In this document: positions 1 to 6,549 of the stretch, in pieces | How positions within the stretch are numbered: the stretch's first letter is position 1 | How the letters are laid out: every line of letters begins with the position of its first letter | Assembly: GCA_900555785.1 (NCBI GenBank) | Contig: USMO01000061.1 | Coordinates: 1-8,448, forward strand | Reading direction: 5' to 3' | From: an uncultured Eubacteriales bacterium | GTDB taxonomy: Bacteria > Bacillota > Clostridia > Oscillospirales > CAG-272 | DNA length: 8,448 nucleotides | Position numbers and translations under genes: made by a program | Notes under the pieces: model-generated | What the model saw: the letters and a program-made list of their open reading frames with translations, nothing else | Told to the model about the DNA's origin: nothing | Databases searched by the model: none

Positions 1-38
1 AACCCCGAAGGGGCGCCAGCAGGCGGGATCTCCGATGG

Positions 39-143
39 TCAGAGGCAAGTCAGTCCCCCACTATCCAAGACGGACAAAAAATATAGAAATCCCGCAACAA
101 TCACGCTCCACACCCCCAAAAAACAAACCACCGCCCACATCAT
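39..143 (-). CDS. Possible small hydrophobic peptide (34 aa)
   Basis: A short open frame begins with two consecutive ATG codons (141-143 and 138-140) and encodes 34 residues ending in TGA at 39-41. The sequence is strongly hydrophobic, starting MMWAVVCFLGVW and continuing to about residue 26, enough for one membrane-spanning helix, followed by a short tail LDSGGLTCL. A GGAGG lies directly before the ATG pair, but its spacing is too short (0 or 3 nt) for an ideal ribosome binding site, and there is no promoter of its own. It lies just downstream of the terminator-like hairpin behind the lipoprotein gene, so it could be expressed only by read-through or an unseen promoter. I recognise no family. 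It may be chance. Confidence 0.22.
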   Translation of the reverse strand: MMWAVVCFLGVWSVIVAGFLYFLSVLDSGGLTCL

Positions 144-148
144 CCTCC

Positions 149-187
149 AAAAATACAGCACGCCCACCCGCCAGAAGCGGGTGGGCG
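149..187 (-). terminator. Terminator-like hairpin after the lipoprotein gene
   Basis: A perfect 11-bp GC-rich stem (161-171 paired with 177-187, 5-nt loop) begins 6 nt after the lipoprotein stop codon. On the minus strand it is followed, after 7 nt, by five T residues (153-149). The stem is very strong, but the U-tract is displaced from its base, so termination may be inefficient. Confidence 0.5.
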
Positions 188-193
188 AAAATA

Positions 194-598
194 TCAGTTT
201 CCTCCGATGGGGTGCAGCTCACCGAAACCGGGGGTGGTATCGGCGCCGCCGTTATTGATTTCGTCATGATCCGTATCCGTATCCGTATCCGTGTCCGTCT
301 CGGTATCGGTGTCCGTCTCGGTATCGGTATCCGTATCTTCCGGCTTCTCGGTTGCCGGGTTCTTTGCCGGGGTGGTCGGCTCCTCTTTTGTGCCGCTATC
401 GGTTTTGCCTCCGACGAGGTACAGCTCTCCGAAACCGGGCGTGGTGTCGACGCCGCCGTTGTTGATTACGCCGTGTCCGGTGTCCGCGTCGGCTTCGGCT
501 TTGGTCTCCGTCCGATCGATTTTGTTCGGAAGCTCGGTGCAGGAAACGGCAAACAGGAGCACCGCCGGCAGCATCAGCGCGCAAAACAGCTTTTTCAT
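194..598 (-). CDS. Small repeat-containing lipoprotein (134 aa), unknown function
   Basis: It encodes a 134-residue exported lipoprotein. Residues 1-19 form a signal peptide (MKKLF, then a hydrophobic core) ending in a lipobox-like AVSC, so Cys20 should be lipidated and the mature protein anchored outside the membrane. The mature part has two copies of a 21-residue motif, INNGGxDTTPGFGEL followed by a GG ending, at residues 44-64 and 113-133. They are separated by a Thr/Pro/Glu stretch and an Asp-Thr/Glu-Thr tract (residues 88-110). The tract looks like an extended acidic linker, with the second motif forming the exact C-terminus. The start is fixed by an AAAGGAG site 7 nt upstream; a consensus promoter lies further up and a strong hairpin follows the stop. 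There are no Cys pairs and no enzyme motif. I recognise no family. Being real and exported is fairly secure; a function is not. Confidence 0.8.
   Translation of the reverse strand: MKKLFCALMLPAVLLFAVSCTELPNKIDRTETKAEADADTGHGVINNGGVDTTPGFGELYLVGGKTDSGTKEEPTTPAKNPATEKPEDTDTDTETDTDTETDTDTDTDTDHDEINNGGADTTPGFGELHPIGGN
201..470 (-). repeat. 63-bp imperfect direct repeat inside the lipoprotein gene
   Basis: Bases 201-263 and 408-470 are similar along their whole length at an offset of 207 bp (69 codons). They encode the two INNGGxDTTPGFGEL motifs. Differences are scattered substitutions without indels, so the reading frame is preserved and both protein copies appear to be under selection. Confidence 0.85.
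269..337 (-). repeat. Hexanucleotide-based tandem tract coding for Asp-Thr/Glu-Thr
   Basis: The plus strand shows degenerate repeats of CCGTAT, CCGTGT, CCGTCT and CGGTAT units, coding on the minus strand for alternating Asp-Thr and Glu-Thr. An 18-bp unit is repeated exactly twice in tandem (291-308 and 309-326). Because the period is a multiple of three, slippage would lengthen or shorten the linker without shifting the frame. Confidence 0.85.
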
Positions 599-605
599 CT
601 CGCAT

Positions 606-612
606 CTCCTTT
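606..612 (-). promoter_or_regulatory. Ribosome binding site of the lipoprotein gene
   Basis: AAAGGAG on the minus strand sits 7 nt before the ATG at 596-598. This is a full-strength Shine-Dalgarno site and confirms the chosen start. Confidence 0.85.
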
Positions 613-693
613 CTGCCCTCGGCGGGCAAATCCATCCGGGCGCCGGGGTCTGCCGGGTCCGTTCTCTGTGCTTTTTTCACCAATCCAAAGGAT

Positions 694-722
694 AGTATAC
701 CATATTTTCTTGTGCTTGTCAA
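694..722 (-). promoter_or_regulatory. Consensus sigma-A promoter for the lipoprotein gene
   Basis: On the minus strand the -35 is TTGACA (717-722), the spacer is 17 bp and the -10 is TATACT (694-699). Transcription should start near 686, giving a leader of roughly 88 nt that is GC-rich and ends at the AAAGGAG site. The only gene it can serve is the lipoprotein, which should be strongly expressed unless repressed. Confidence 0.88.
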
Positions 723-733
723 TCAGATTCTGC

Positions 734-757
734 AAAAAAGCAACAATTTTTTTGTTG
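734..757 (-). terminator. Weak terminator-like hairpin behind the nanA remnant
   Basis: On the minus strand CAACAA and TTGTTG flank a run of five A (741-757). A single C follows, then six T (739-734). The layout is that of an intrinsic terminator, but the stem is short and AT-rich. It lies between the nanA remnant and the lipoprotein promoter, where it could insulate the promoter from upstream read-through. Confidence 0.4.
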
Positions 758-776
758 TGTTACCATAGGTGTGTCA

Positions 777-1061
777 CTAGAGCACCAGATACTTTTCCGC
801 CATGAAGTTATACATGCTCCCGATGTCGCCGTCCGCGCCCATCGAAGCCCGGCGAGCAGCATCTCGTCAAAGCCGTTGAAGACCGGCTTTTCCGGGAACC
901 GGGTCTTGGCCGTTGGAGGTGTGCCTGATTCCGATGAAGCGGTCATCGGCGAAGAACTCCGACACCTGCTCAACGGTCAGGTTAACGCCTGAAAAGTTCG
1001 GGAAATTGCAGATGATCACCGGCAGATTCACCGCACCGACGATTCAGAATACTTCCTCTCG
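777..1061 (-). pseudogene. nanA: Degenerate fragment of N-acetylneuraminate lyase
   Basis: Piecing frames together on the minus strand gives unmistakable N-acetylneuraminate lyase sequence (DapA/NanA TIM-barrel family; cleaves sialic acid to ManNAc and pyruvate). From 1043 one frame reads IVGAVNLPVII-C-NFPNFSGVNL, then TVEQVSEFFADDRFIG-IRHTSN. A second frame then reads FPEKPVFNGFDEMLLAGL, and a one-base loss moves to a third frame, MGADGDIGSMYNFMAEKYLVL, ending in TAG at 777-779. An in-frame TGA lies just upstream of IVG, preceded by a possible REEVF trace. About 20 nt appear missing between HTSN and FPEK, where the family usually has about 11 residues. Both catalytic positions are altered: the Tyr of YN(I/F)P is Cys, and the Schiff-base Lys of (K)HTS is Arg. 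The N-terminal half and the C-terminal tail are absent. Only about 90 of some 300 residues remain. It cannot make an enzyme. Family assignment is from remembered motifs, not a search. Confidence 0.85.
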
Positions 1062-1116
1062 TAACAGTCGTTTCTTCCGGGACGGAATTTTTGGGCCTTG
1101 CACCTTTTTCGGCAAC

Positions 1117-2832
1117 TTACAGCACGCGGAATTGCAGGTTGTACAGCTCCGCGTAAACGCCCCGCTTCTGCATTAAGGCTTCGTGGCTGCCCTGCTCGGT
1201 AATCACGCCGTTGGAAATGACCGCAATCTCGTCCGCATTCTTGACGGTCGACAGCCGGTGCGCCACGACCAGCGTCGTTCTGCCAACGCAGAGTTCGTCC
1301 AGCGCGTTCTGGATCAGAATCTCGGTTGCGTTGTCCAGCGCGCTGGTTGCCTCGTCCAGAATCAGAATCGGCGGATTTTTCAAAAAGACCCGCGCAATGC
1401 TCAGCCGCTGCTTCTGCCCGCCCGACAGCCGCACGCCGCGCTCGCCGATTACCGTGTCGTAGCCCTGCTCCATTGTCATGATGTAGTCGTGAATGTTTGC
1501 GCGCTTTGCCGCCTCCACCACCTCTTCGTCGGTCGCATCCGGGCGCCCGTAGAGAATGTTCTCCTTCACGCTTGCGTTGAACAGGTACACATCCTGCTGC
1601 ACAATGCCGATGTTCTGCCGCAGAGACTGCGCCGTCACATTCCGGATGTCCTGCCCGTCAATCAGAATCGCGCCCTCGGTCAGGTCGTAGAAGCGCGGAA
1701 TCAGGTGGCAGATTGTCGTTTTTCCACCGCCGGAGGGTCCCACCAGCGCAACCGTCTCCCCCGCCGGAATGTCCAGACTGATGCGGTTCAGCACGTCGCG
1801 GCTCTCATCGTAGGAATAGGTCACGTCTCGCAGTTCAATGTGCCCCGTCACGCGCCCCAAATCGGCAGCGCCCGGGCGGTCCTTCTCAACCGGCGTGTCG
1901 ATGATTTCCACAAAGCGCTCAAAGCCCGTCACGCCGTTCTGGTATTGCTCCATGAAGTTGATCAGCGTGGTGACCGGCGTGATGAACAGATTGACCGACA
2001 CAATAAACGCCGAATAGTCACCCAGCGCAATCCTGCCGGCATACAGAAACAGCCCGCCCGCAATCAGCACCACAACGTTGAACACGTTGGTCACAAACGC
2101 CGTTCCGGAATGGAACATGCCCATTGCCTTGTAGGAATCGCGCTTAGCCTCGGTAAACTCCCTGTTGCCGACCTCAAATTTTTCCTGCTCCAGCGCGGCG
2201 TTGTTGAACGCTTTGGTCACCCGAATGCCCGAAATGCTGCTTTCAATCGAGGCATTGATCTGCGCCATCGACTTGCGCGCACGGGCAAACGCCTCCCGCA
2301 TTCGCTTGCGCAGAATGCCGGAAATGACCAACAGGAGCGGCACGCAAGTGAAGATGATCAGCGTCAACGTCAGATTGATGGTCGACAGGTACACAAACGA
2401 GGTCGCGATGGAGATTGTGGAAATCAGCACATTCTCAGGACCGTGGTGCGCCAGCTCGCTGATGTCCATCAGATCGTTCGTCATGCGGGACATGATTTTT
2501 CCCGTTTCGTGATGGTCATAAAAGCTGAACGGCAGCTGCTCGAGGTGCGCAAACAGGTCGGTCCGCATCTGCGTCTGCATGTGAACGCCCATCATGTGCC
2601 CTTCGTACTGGATGAAGTAGTTCAGGAGCATCCGCACCACATAAAGCCCCAACAGCCCCAAACCGAAGCCGATGACCAACCGGTATTGCCGGTTCGGGAT
2701 GAACTCGTTCAGCATCTTGCGCGTCACAATCGGATACACAATTCCGATCATCGCCACGCAGAGCGACGCCAGCATATCCATCGCAAACAGCTTCTTATGC
2801 GGCTTATAGTAAGACAAAAATCGTTTCAGCAT
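1117..2832 (-). CDS. ABC exporter, fused membrane and ATPase domains (MsbA/BmrA type, 571 aa)
   Basis: A half-size ABC exporter that would act as a homodimer in the membrane, pumping drugs, lipids or peptides outward. Residues 1-300 form the ABC transporter transmembrane domain with six helices, roughly at 16-37, 52-76, 133-155, 156-176, 245-267 and 272-296. The ATPase domain runs from about 331 to 571: Walker A GPSGGGKTT (365-373), Q-loop VQQD (411-414), signature LSGGQKQR (469-476), Walker B ILILDEATSALD (489-500) and switch His525. All catalytic residues are intact, and the length matches BmrA/LmrA-type proteins. I start at ATG 2830-2832 (MLKRFLSYYK). The frame stays open upstream to 3090, but that stretch lies beyond the promoter and inside a palindromic element. 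A GGGGGA in the leader may serve as ribosome binding site. It is transcribed alone from its own promoter. With no partner half-transporter beside it, a homodimer is the simplest reading. Substrate unknown. Confidence 0.93.
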   Translation of the reverse strand: MLKRFLSYYKPHKKLFAMDMLASLCVAMIGIVYPIVTRKMLNEFIPNRQYRLVIGFGLGLLGLYVVRMLLNYFIQYEGHMMGVHMQTQMRTDLFAHLEQLPFSFYDHHETGKIMSRMTNDLMDISELAHHGPENVLISTISIATSFVYLSTINLTLTLIIFTCVPLLLVISGILRKRMREAFARARKSMAQINASIESSISGIRVTKAFNNAALEQEKFEVGNREFTEAKRDSYKAMGMFHSGTAFVTNVFNVVVLIAGGLFLYAGRIALGDYSAFIVSVNLFITPVTTLINFMEQYQNGVTGFERFVEIIDTPVEKDRPGAADLGRVTGHIELRDVTYSYDESRDVLNRISLDIPAGETVALVGPSGGGKTTICHLIPRFYDLTEGAILIDGQDIRNVTAQSLRQNIGIVQQDVYLFNASVKENILYGRPDATDEEVVEAAKRANIHDYIMTMEQGYDTVIGERGVRLSGGQKQRLSIARVFLKNPPILILDEATSALDNATEILIQNALDELCVGRTTLVVAHRLSTVKNADEIAVISNGVITEQGSHEALMQKRGVYAELYNLQFRVL

Positions 2833-2857
2833 CTCCAAAATCCCCCGTTCTCCCAAT

Positions 2858-2886
2858 ATTATACCGCATCCCTCCCAAAAAGTCAA
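2858..2886 (-). promoter_or_regulatory. Consensus sigma-A promoter for the ABC exporter
   Basis: On the minus strand the -35 is TTGACT (2881-2886), the spacer is exactly 17 bp and the -10 is TATAAT (2858-2863). The predicted start near 2851 leaves a leader of only about 20 nt before the ATG at 2832. The promoter therefore excludes the longer upstream reading frame and makes the exporter independently expressed. The -35 lies 22 bp from the end of the palindromic element. Confidence 0.9.
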
Positions 2887-2908
2887 CACCCCTGCGAAAT
2901 TTCGGGGA

Positions 2909-3105
2909 AAAGACCTCGGGGCGTTGCCCCGAACCCTACTTAGGAAACTTCTTAAAAGAAGTTTCCTAAGGACCTTCAAGAATTTCCCCCAAGGGCGGGA
3001 TTCCGTAACGAATCCCGCCCTTGGGGGAAAGTTTTTGGAGATTTTTAAGAGACTTTTTTCAAAAAGTCTCTTAAATGGGGTTCGGGGCAACGCCCCGAGG
3101 TCTTT
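2909..3105. repeat. Five-hairpin palindromic element, copy 1 (197 bp)
   Basis: The ends are a perfect 28-bp inverted repeat (2909-2936 and 3078-3105, beginning AAAGACC). Each end also folds on itself (CGGGGC, 3-nt loop, GCCCCG). Between them lie three more hairpins: a 15-bp stem 2939-2953/2956-2970; a 21-bp stem 2983-3003/3010-3030 with a 6-nt loop; and a 15-bp stem 3044-3058/3061-3075. The unit is thus nearly one large palindrome of five local hairpins. It abuts the permease stop codon with no gap. It encodes no transposase, and no target duplication is evident. A non-autonomous MITE-like element, a bidirectional terminator or a structured RNA unit are all possible; each outer hairpin is followed outward by GGTCTTT, a weak terminator-like tail. 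A second copy lies at 6628-6849. Confidence 0.88.
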
Positions 3106-5832
3106 CTACAGGTTCTCGCTTTTGAGTGCATCGATGGGGTTGTCGCGGCGGAGTTTGCCGCCTGCATAGAGCATCGTGGCAAAGACCACGGCAAACACAC
3201 TGCCGACCGCAATGGCAACCGCCGCCCACGGGATCATGAACGGTTGTTCGACCGCCTGATCGACCACCAGCCAGATGCCAAACGTTGCGAGAGCCGACAC
3301 CGGAAGCCCCAGCGCAAGCCCCTTGAAACCGTAGATCAGGCACTCAAAATTGAGCATCTTCCGCAGGCTGCGGGAGGTCAGACCGACCGACTTCATCATT
3401 GCAAACTCCCGCCGCCGCAGGGCAATGTTCGTGGAAATCGTATTGAACACATTCGCAACCGCAATCAGTGAAATCAGAATGATGAAACCGTAGGAAAATA
3501 CATTGACCACCGTCACGGTCGAACGCATGGATTCCAGCGCCTGTGCGTTATCGTAAAGCCTTGAGGTCGACTGCCCCGCGTCAACCAGAATCTGCTTCAT
3601 GTCCGCATATGCCGCCGCGTGCGCAGGAGCTTCAAAGCAGAACGAAACGCCGTCCTCGCTCGGGTCAATTTTTGTGACTTCGGCAATCCGACTGTAGGGG
3701 TAGATCAGGAACGGCTTTTCCTCGGACATTCCGAGCGGCACTGCATCCACCGTCCCGCCCAGGCGGAAGGACAGCACCTGCACCGCTTCCGCCTCGGAAA
3801 TCCGCTTGGCGTGCGAGGCAAGGAAGGCGGACCGTTCCTCATCGTCCCCGGTTGCCCGATACGCCGCCTTATCCTCTTTGGAAAGGTACAGGTAACTCCC
3901 GTCACCGTCCTTATCCTGTGCGATAAAGCTGTATCCTTCAATTTCGGAGCGGATGCGCCTTGATTCGTAAGTCCCAACCGTTGCGGACGGAGCAAACAGC
4001 GTGTAGGTTGTCCATTTTGCCCGTGAGCCGGAAGCATCCGAAGCGTCGCGCACATACCGCGCGCCATGGTTGTAAATCAAGCCCATCGGCTCTTCGGAGA
4101 TCAGATACCGCTCCCCGTCAATGCCCGCCGCTTTGGTAAAGCGCAGAAATTCCGCGTCCGATACCGCACAGATGTTCACAGGGAACAGTTCCTGCCCCGA
4201 TTCCGTCATGTCGGAAAAAGCCGCGCGGTAACTCTCCGAAACCGCCCCCTCCGGCAAGCGAAGGGTCTCGTAGCGTGTGGCAAGATAAGCCCCGCGCACC
4301 ACGCCGTTCGCACGGCTGAGCTTTTTCAGCATCTCATCGGGAGTCTCACGCAGGTCCTGCGCGTAGAAGGTAATGTCCGCGCCCGAATCCTTGGAAGTAA
4401 TACTGCTGACCGACGCTTTGAGATAGTTGCAGAACGCCGCTGCGGAAATAAACAGCGTCACGCTCAGGAACAGCGACACCACCGTGGAGCGATAGCGCTT
4501 GCGGTTGCGCTTGAAGTTCTTGGAAGCCATCATGCCCTCAAAACCGAACAGCTTCTGCGTCAGGCGGGAGGTCTTGACTTCGCGCCGCGAAATTTTTATG
4601 TCGGTCGACTGTCTAATTGCCTGAATCGGAGAGACCGACAGCGCGCGCCGAGCGGGAATCCACGCCGAAATCAGCGCAATGGCAAGGCAGAGAAGCGCCG
4701 CTATGCCAAGCCCTGCCCAGTTGACCACCAATTTCATCTGCACATCAGAGGTTTCGGAAAGAATGAGACGGAACGAATCACGCAGACAGTAAAGCGTGAT
4801 GCCGATTCCCGCGCAACCGACCCCCGCACCGAGCGGGATGGCGATTCCGCAAAGTACCAACGCCTCGTAAAGCACCGCGCCGCGAATCTGCTTTTTGGTT
4901 GCGCCAACCGATTTGAGAATGCCGAACTGCCGCGTCCGTTCGCTGACCGAAATGGAAAACGAGTTGTAAATCAGCGAAATCGACCAGAACGCAATCAGCA
5001 CCACCAACACGGTGACCAGCCCGTACATCATCCGGGTCAGCGCCCCGTTGCGGAAGGAGCCGGAATACGCCAGCAGGTCGCTGTGCGCCACCCAATCATA
5101 CCCGATACCTGCATTCAGGTTGTCCCCCATCACCGAATAGAACCTTGCGGGATGCTTCAGGGTAAAGAACACCGTTGCAGGTCCTGTCGCCTCGCCTGCC
5201 GTCAGGGCAATATAGGAGGGCGAATAGCCGTTGTCAATCACCGTGTCCAGTTTTTCAAAGATGCCGACCACGGTGTAGGTCAACTCGCGGCAATCGGTCA
5301 GTTCCTCGTTTTCCTCATACTCCTTGTGTGCCGCAATCGGCTCGCCGTTCAGGGTTCGCTGTCCCACCGAAAGCGTAAGCGTATCCCCGACACGAACCCG
5401 CGCAACCTGTTCGACATAGCGGTCGGGCAGAATGATCTCCCGCTCGTTTTCGGGCATCCGCCCTGCGGTGAGGAGAACCGAAAGCAGATCGGTCACACCC
5501 TCCCTCAGCGCTTCAATTTGCAGATATTTCACAAAGCGGGATGTGTCCTCGGTCACCCGCGCATGACCGACCCGATAAAACGCGGCGGTCTTTTTCACGT
5601 CCTCCGCTTCGGCAAGCGCGGACACCCGGTCGGGTTCCACCTCGCGCCAGTAGCCGTGAAACGCGCCCACGCGCTCGGTCTCGCCGCGCACCAGATACTG
5701 CATACCGCTGTTTGCACCCTCGATGACTGCTGTCAGCAGCGCCATGGACAGCAGAATGCCGATAATCGTCACCAGCGTGCGGACGCGATTCTTTTTCAGG
5801 GACGCGAGGGTAAAACGGTGAAAGATATTCAT
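3106..5832 (-). CDS. Large ABC transporter permease with two FtsX/MacB-type halves (908 aa)
   Basis: Membrane subunit of the ABC transporter whose ATPase is encoded just upstream; the ATPase stop and this ATG overlap as ATGA, implying coupled translation. Hydrophobicity suggests eight helices in two 4-helix units. Half one has TM1 18-37, an outside domain 38-268, then helices near 269-291, 320-348 and 370-391. Half two has TM5 448-468, an outside domain 469-772, then helices near 773-797, 831-857 and 867-889. Each half carries the FtsX cytoplasmic motif after its second helix: RQFGILKSVGATKKQI (301-316) and REFAMMKSVGLTSRSL (808-823). Each also closes with an FtsX-like tail, SPIQAIR (401-407) and NPIDALK (898-904). 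MacB-type halves are normally separate proteins that dimerise; here one chain has both. This differs from BceB permeases (10 helices, one large outside domain). The outside domains suggest handling of envelope lipids or antimicrobial peptides, but the substrate cannot be read from sequence. Confidence 0.9.
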   Translation of the reverse strand: MNIFHRFTLASLKKNRVRTLVTIIGILLSMALLTAVIEGANSGMQYLVRGETERVGAFHGYWREVEPDRVSALAEAEDVKKTAAFYRVGHARVTEDTSRFVKYLQIEALREGVTDLLSVLLTAGRMPENEREIILPDRYVEQVARVRVGDTLTLSVGQRTLNGEPIAAHKEYEENEELTDCRELTYTVVGIFEKLDTVIDNGYSPSYIALTAGEATGPATVFFTLKHPARFYSVMGDNLNAGIGYDWVAHSDLLAYSGSFRNGALTRMMYGLVTVLVVLIAFWSISLIYNSFSISVSERTRQFGILKSVGATKKQIRGAVLYEALVLCGIAIPLGAGVGCAGIGITLYCLRDSFRLILSETSDVQMKLVVNWAGLGIAALLCLAIALISAWIPARRALSVSPIQAIRQSTDIKISRREVKTSRLTQKLFGFEGMMASKNFKRNRKRYRSTVVSLFLSVTLFISAAAFCNYLKASVSSITSKDSGADITFYAQDLRETPDEMLKKLSRANGVVRGAYLATRYETLRLPEGAVSESYRAAFSDMTESGQELFPVNICAVSDAEFLRFTKAAGIDGERYLISEEPMGLIYNHGARYVRDASDASGSRAKWTTYTLFAPSATVGTYESRRIRSEIEGYSFIAQDKDGDGSYLYLSKEDKAAYRATGDDEERSAFLASHAKRISEAEAVQVLSFRLGGTVDAVPLGMSEEKPFLIYPYSRIAEVTKIDPSEDGVSFCFEAPAHAAAYADMKQILVDAGQSTSRLYDNAQALESMRSTVTVVNVFSYGFIILISLIAVANVFNTISTNIALRRREFAMMKSVGLTSRSLRKMLNFECLIYGFKGLALGLPVSALATFGIWLVVDQAVEQPFMIPWAAVAIAVGSVFAVVFATMLYAGGKLRRDNPIDALKSENL

Positions 5833-6521
5833 TTTGCCGCCCCCCGGAGTTTCTCGTCGCGCACGATTTTGCCGTCCTCGATGGCAATCACGCGGTCTGC
5901 CTGCAGGGCGATGTTCTCGTCATGCGTGATGATGATCAGCGTCTGCCCGTATTTGCGGTTCGACTGTTTGAGCAGTTCGACAATTTCCTGGCTGTTGCGG
6001 GAGTCAAGGTTGCCGGTCGGCTCGTCTGCCAGCACGACAGCCGGCGCGTTCATCAGCGCCCGCCCGATGGACACCCGCTGCTGCTGACCGCCGGACAGCT
6101 GGTTTGGCAGATTCTTGCGCCGCGCGGTCAGCCCCAGGGTGGCAAGCAGTTCCTCCAGGCGCTCGTTGTTGACCCGCCGCCCGTCCATCAGGACCGGCAG
6201 GGTCATATTCTCCACGACATCCAGCACCGGAATGAGGTTATAGAACTGGTAAATCAGCCCCACCTGGCGCCGCCGGAAGACTGCCAGCGCCTCCTCGTCC
6301 TGCGCGTAAACGTCCTGCCCGTTCATGTAGACCTTGCCGCCCGTCGGGCGGTCTACGCCTCCCAGGATGTGCAAAAGCGTCGATTTGCCGGACCCTGACG
6401 GTCCGATAATGGCGAGAAATTCCCCTTTCTCGACCGTAAACGACACGTCGTCTACCGCCCGGACCGCGTTCTCGCCCTCCCCGTAGACCTTTGACAGATG
6501 CTCGATTTTCAGTATTTCCAT
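5829..6521 (-). CDS. ABC transporter ATP-binding protein, LolD/MacB/BceA type (230 aa)
   Basis: Cytoplasmic ATPase that powers the FtsX-type permease encoded downstream. Motifs in order: Walker A GPSGSGKST (40-48), Q-loop YQF (91-93), signature LSGGQQQR (142-149), Walker B VVLADEPTGNLD (162-173) with catalytic Glu167, and switch His200 in THD. The ADEPTGNLD form of Walker B and the length of about 230 residues are typical of the LolD/FtsE/MacB/BceA group rather than of drug exporters. I choose ATG 6519-6521 (MEILKIEHLS) because an AAAGGAG lies 7 nt upstream; a start 10 codons earlier would lie upstream of that site and has no family support. The stop overlaps the permease start by 4 nt. The gap before the gene carries a candidate regulated promoter, and the adjacent two-component system is the obvious controller. 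No residue looks defective. Confidence 0.95.
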   Translation of the reverse strand: MEILKIEHLSKVYGEGENAVRAVDDVSFTVEKGEFLAIIGPSGSGKSTLLHILGGVDRPTGGKVYMNGQDVYAQDEEALAVFRRRQVGLIYQFYNLIPVLDVVENMTLPVLMDGRRVNNERLEELLATLGLTARRKNLPNQLSGGQQQRVSIGRALMNAPAVVLADEPTGNLDSRNSQEIVELLKQSNRKYGQTLIIITHDENIALQADRVIAIEDGKIVRDEKLRGAAK

Positions 6522-6528
6522 TGCTGTG

Positions 6529-6535
6529 CTCCTTT
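6529..6535 (-). promoter_or_regulatory. Ribosome binding site deciding the ATPase start
   Basis: AAAGGAG on the minus strand sits 7 nt before ATG 6519-6521. Sequence and spacing are identical to those of the lipoprotein gene. It selects this ATG over the in-frame ATG 30 nt upstream. Confidence 0.85.
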
Positions 6536-6549
6536 CCGTTGCTGCCCCC

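Noticed and set aside
1..20. CCCC-GAA-GGGG hairpin at the left edge, possibly a terminator on the minus strand
   Set aside because: Only a 4-bp stem is visible and the sequence following it on the minus strand lies outside the window, so no T-tract can be checked.
269..337. Regular repeats as a CRISPR array
   Set aside because: There are no spacers; the units are contiguous hexamers in frame within a coding gene.
35..805. 256-codon plus-strand frame across the lipoprotein region
   Set aside because: It is the antisense of the lipoprotein and its promoter, with Arg-Ile repeats produced by the hexanucleotide tract.
719..973. 84-codon minus-strand frame as an independent gene
   Set aside because: Its middle (FPEKPVFNGFDEMLLAGL) is one frame of the broken nanA; the rest is out-of-frame readthrough.
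1062..1116. Terminator for the ABC exporter just downstream of its stop
   Set aside because: I found no strong stem with a T-run on the minus strand in this short gap.
1183..2943. 586-codon open frame on the plus strand opposite the ABC exporter
   Set aside because: It is antisense to a gene with complete ABC motifs; its translation is rich in Arg, His and Gln with no recognisable domain, typical of a shadow frame in GC-rich DNA.
2924..3169. Plus-strand 81-codon frame within element copy 1
   Set aside because: It is translated palindromic repeat and runs into the antisense of the permease; no start signal.
4066..6087. 673-codon open frame on the plus strand opposite the permease and ATPase
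   Set aside because: Same shadow pattern; no domain, no ribosome binding site, and it crosses two clear genes on the other strand.
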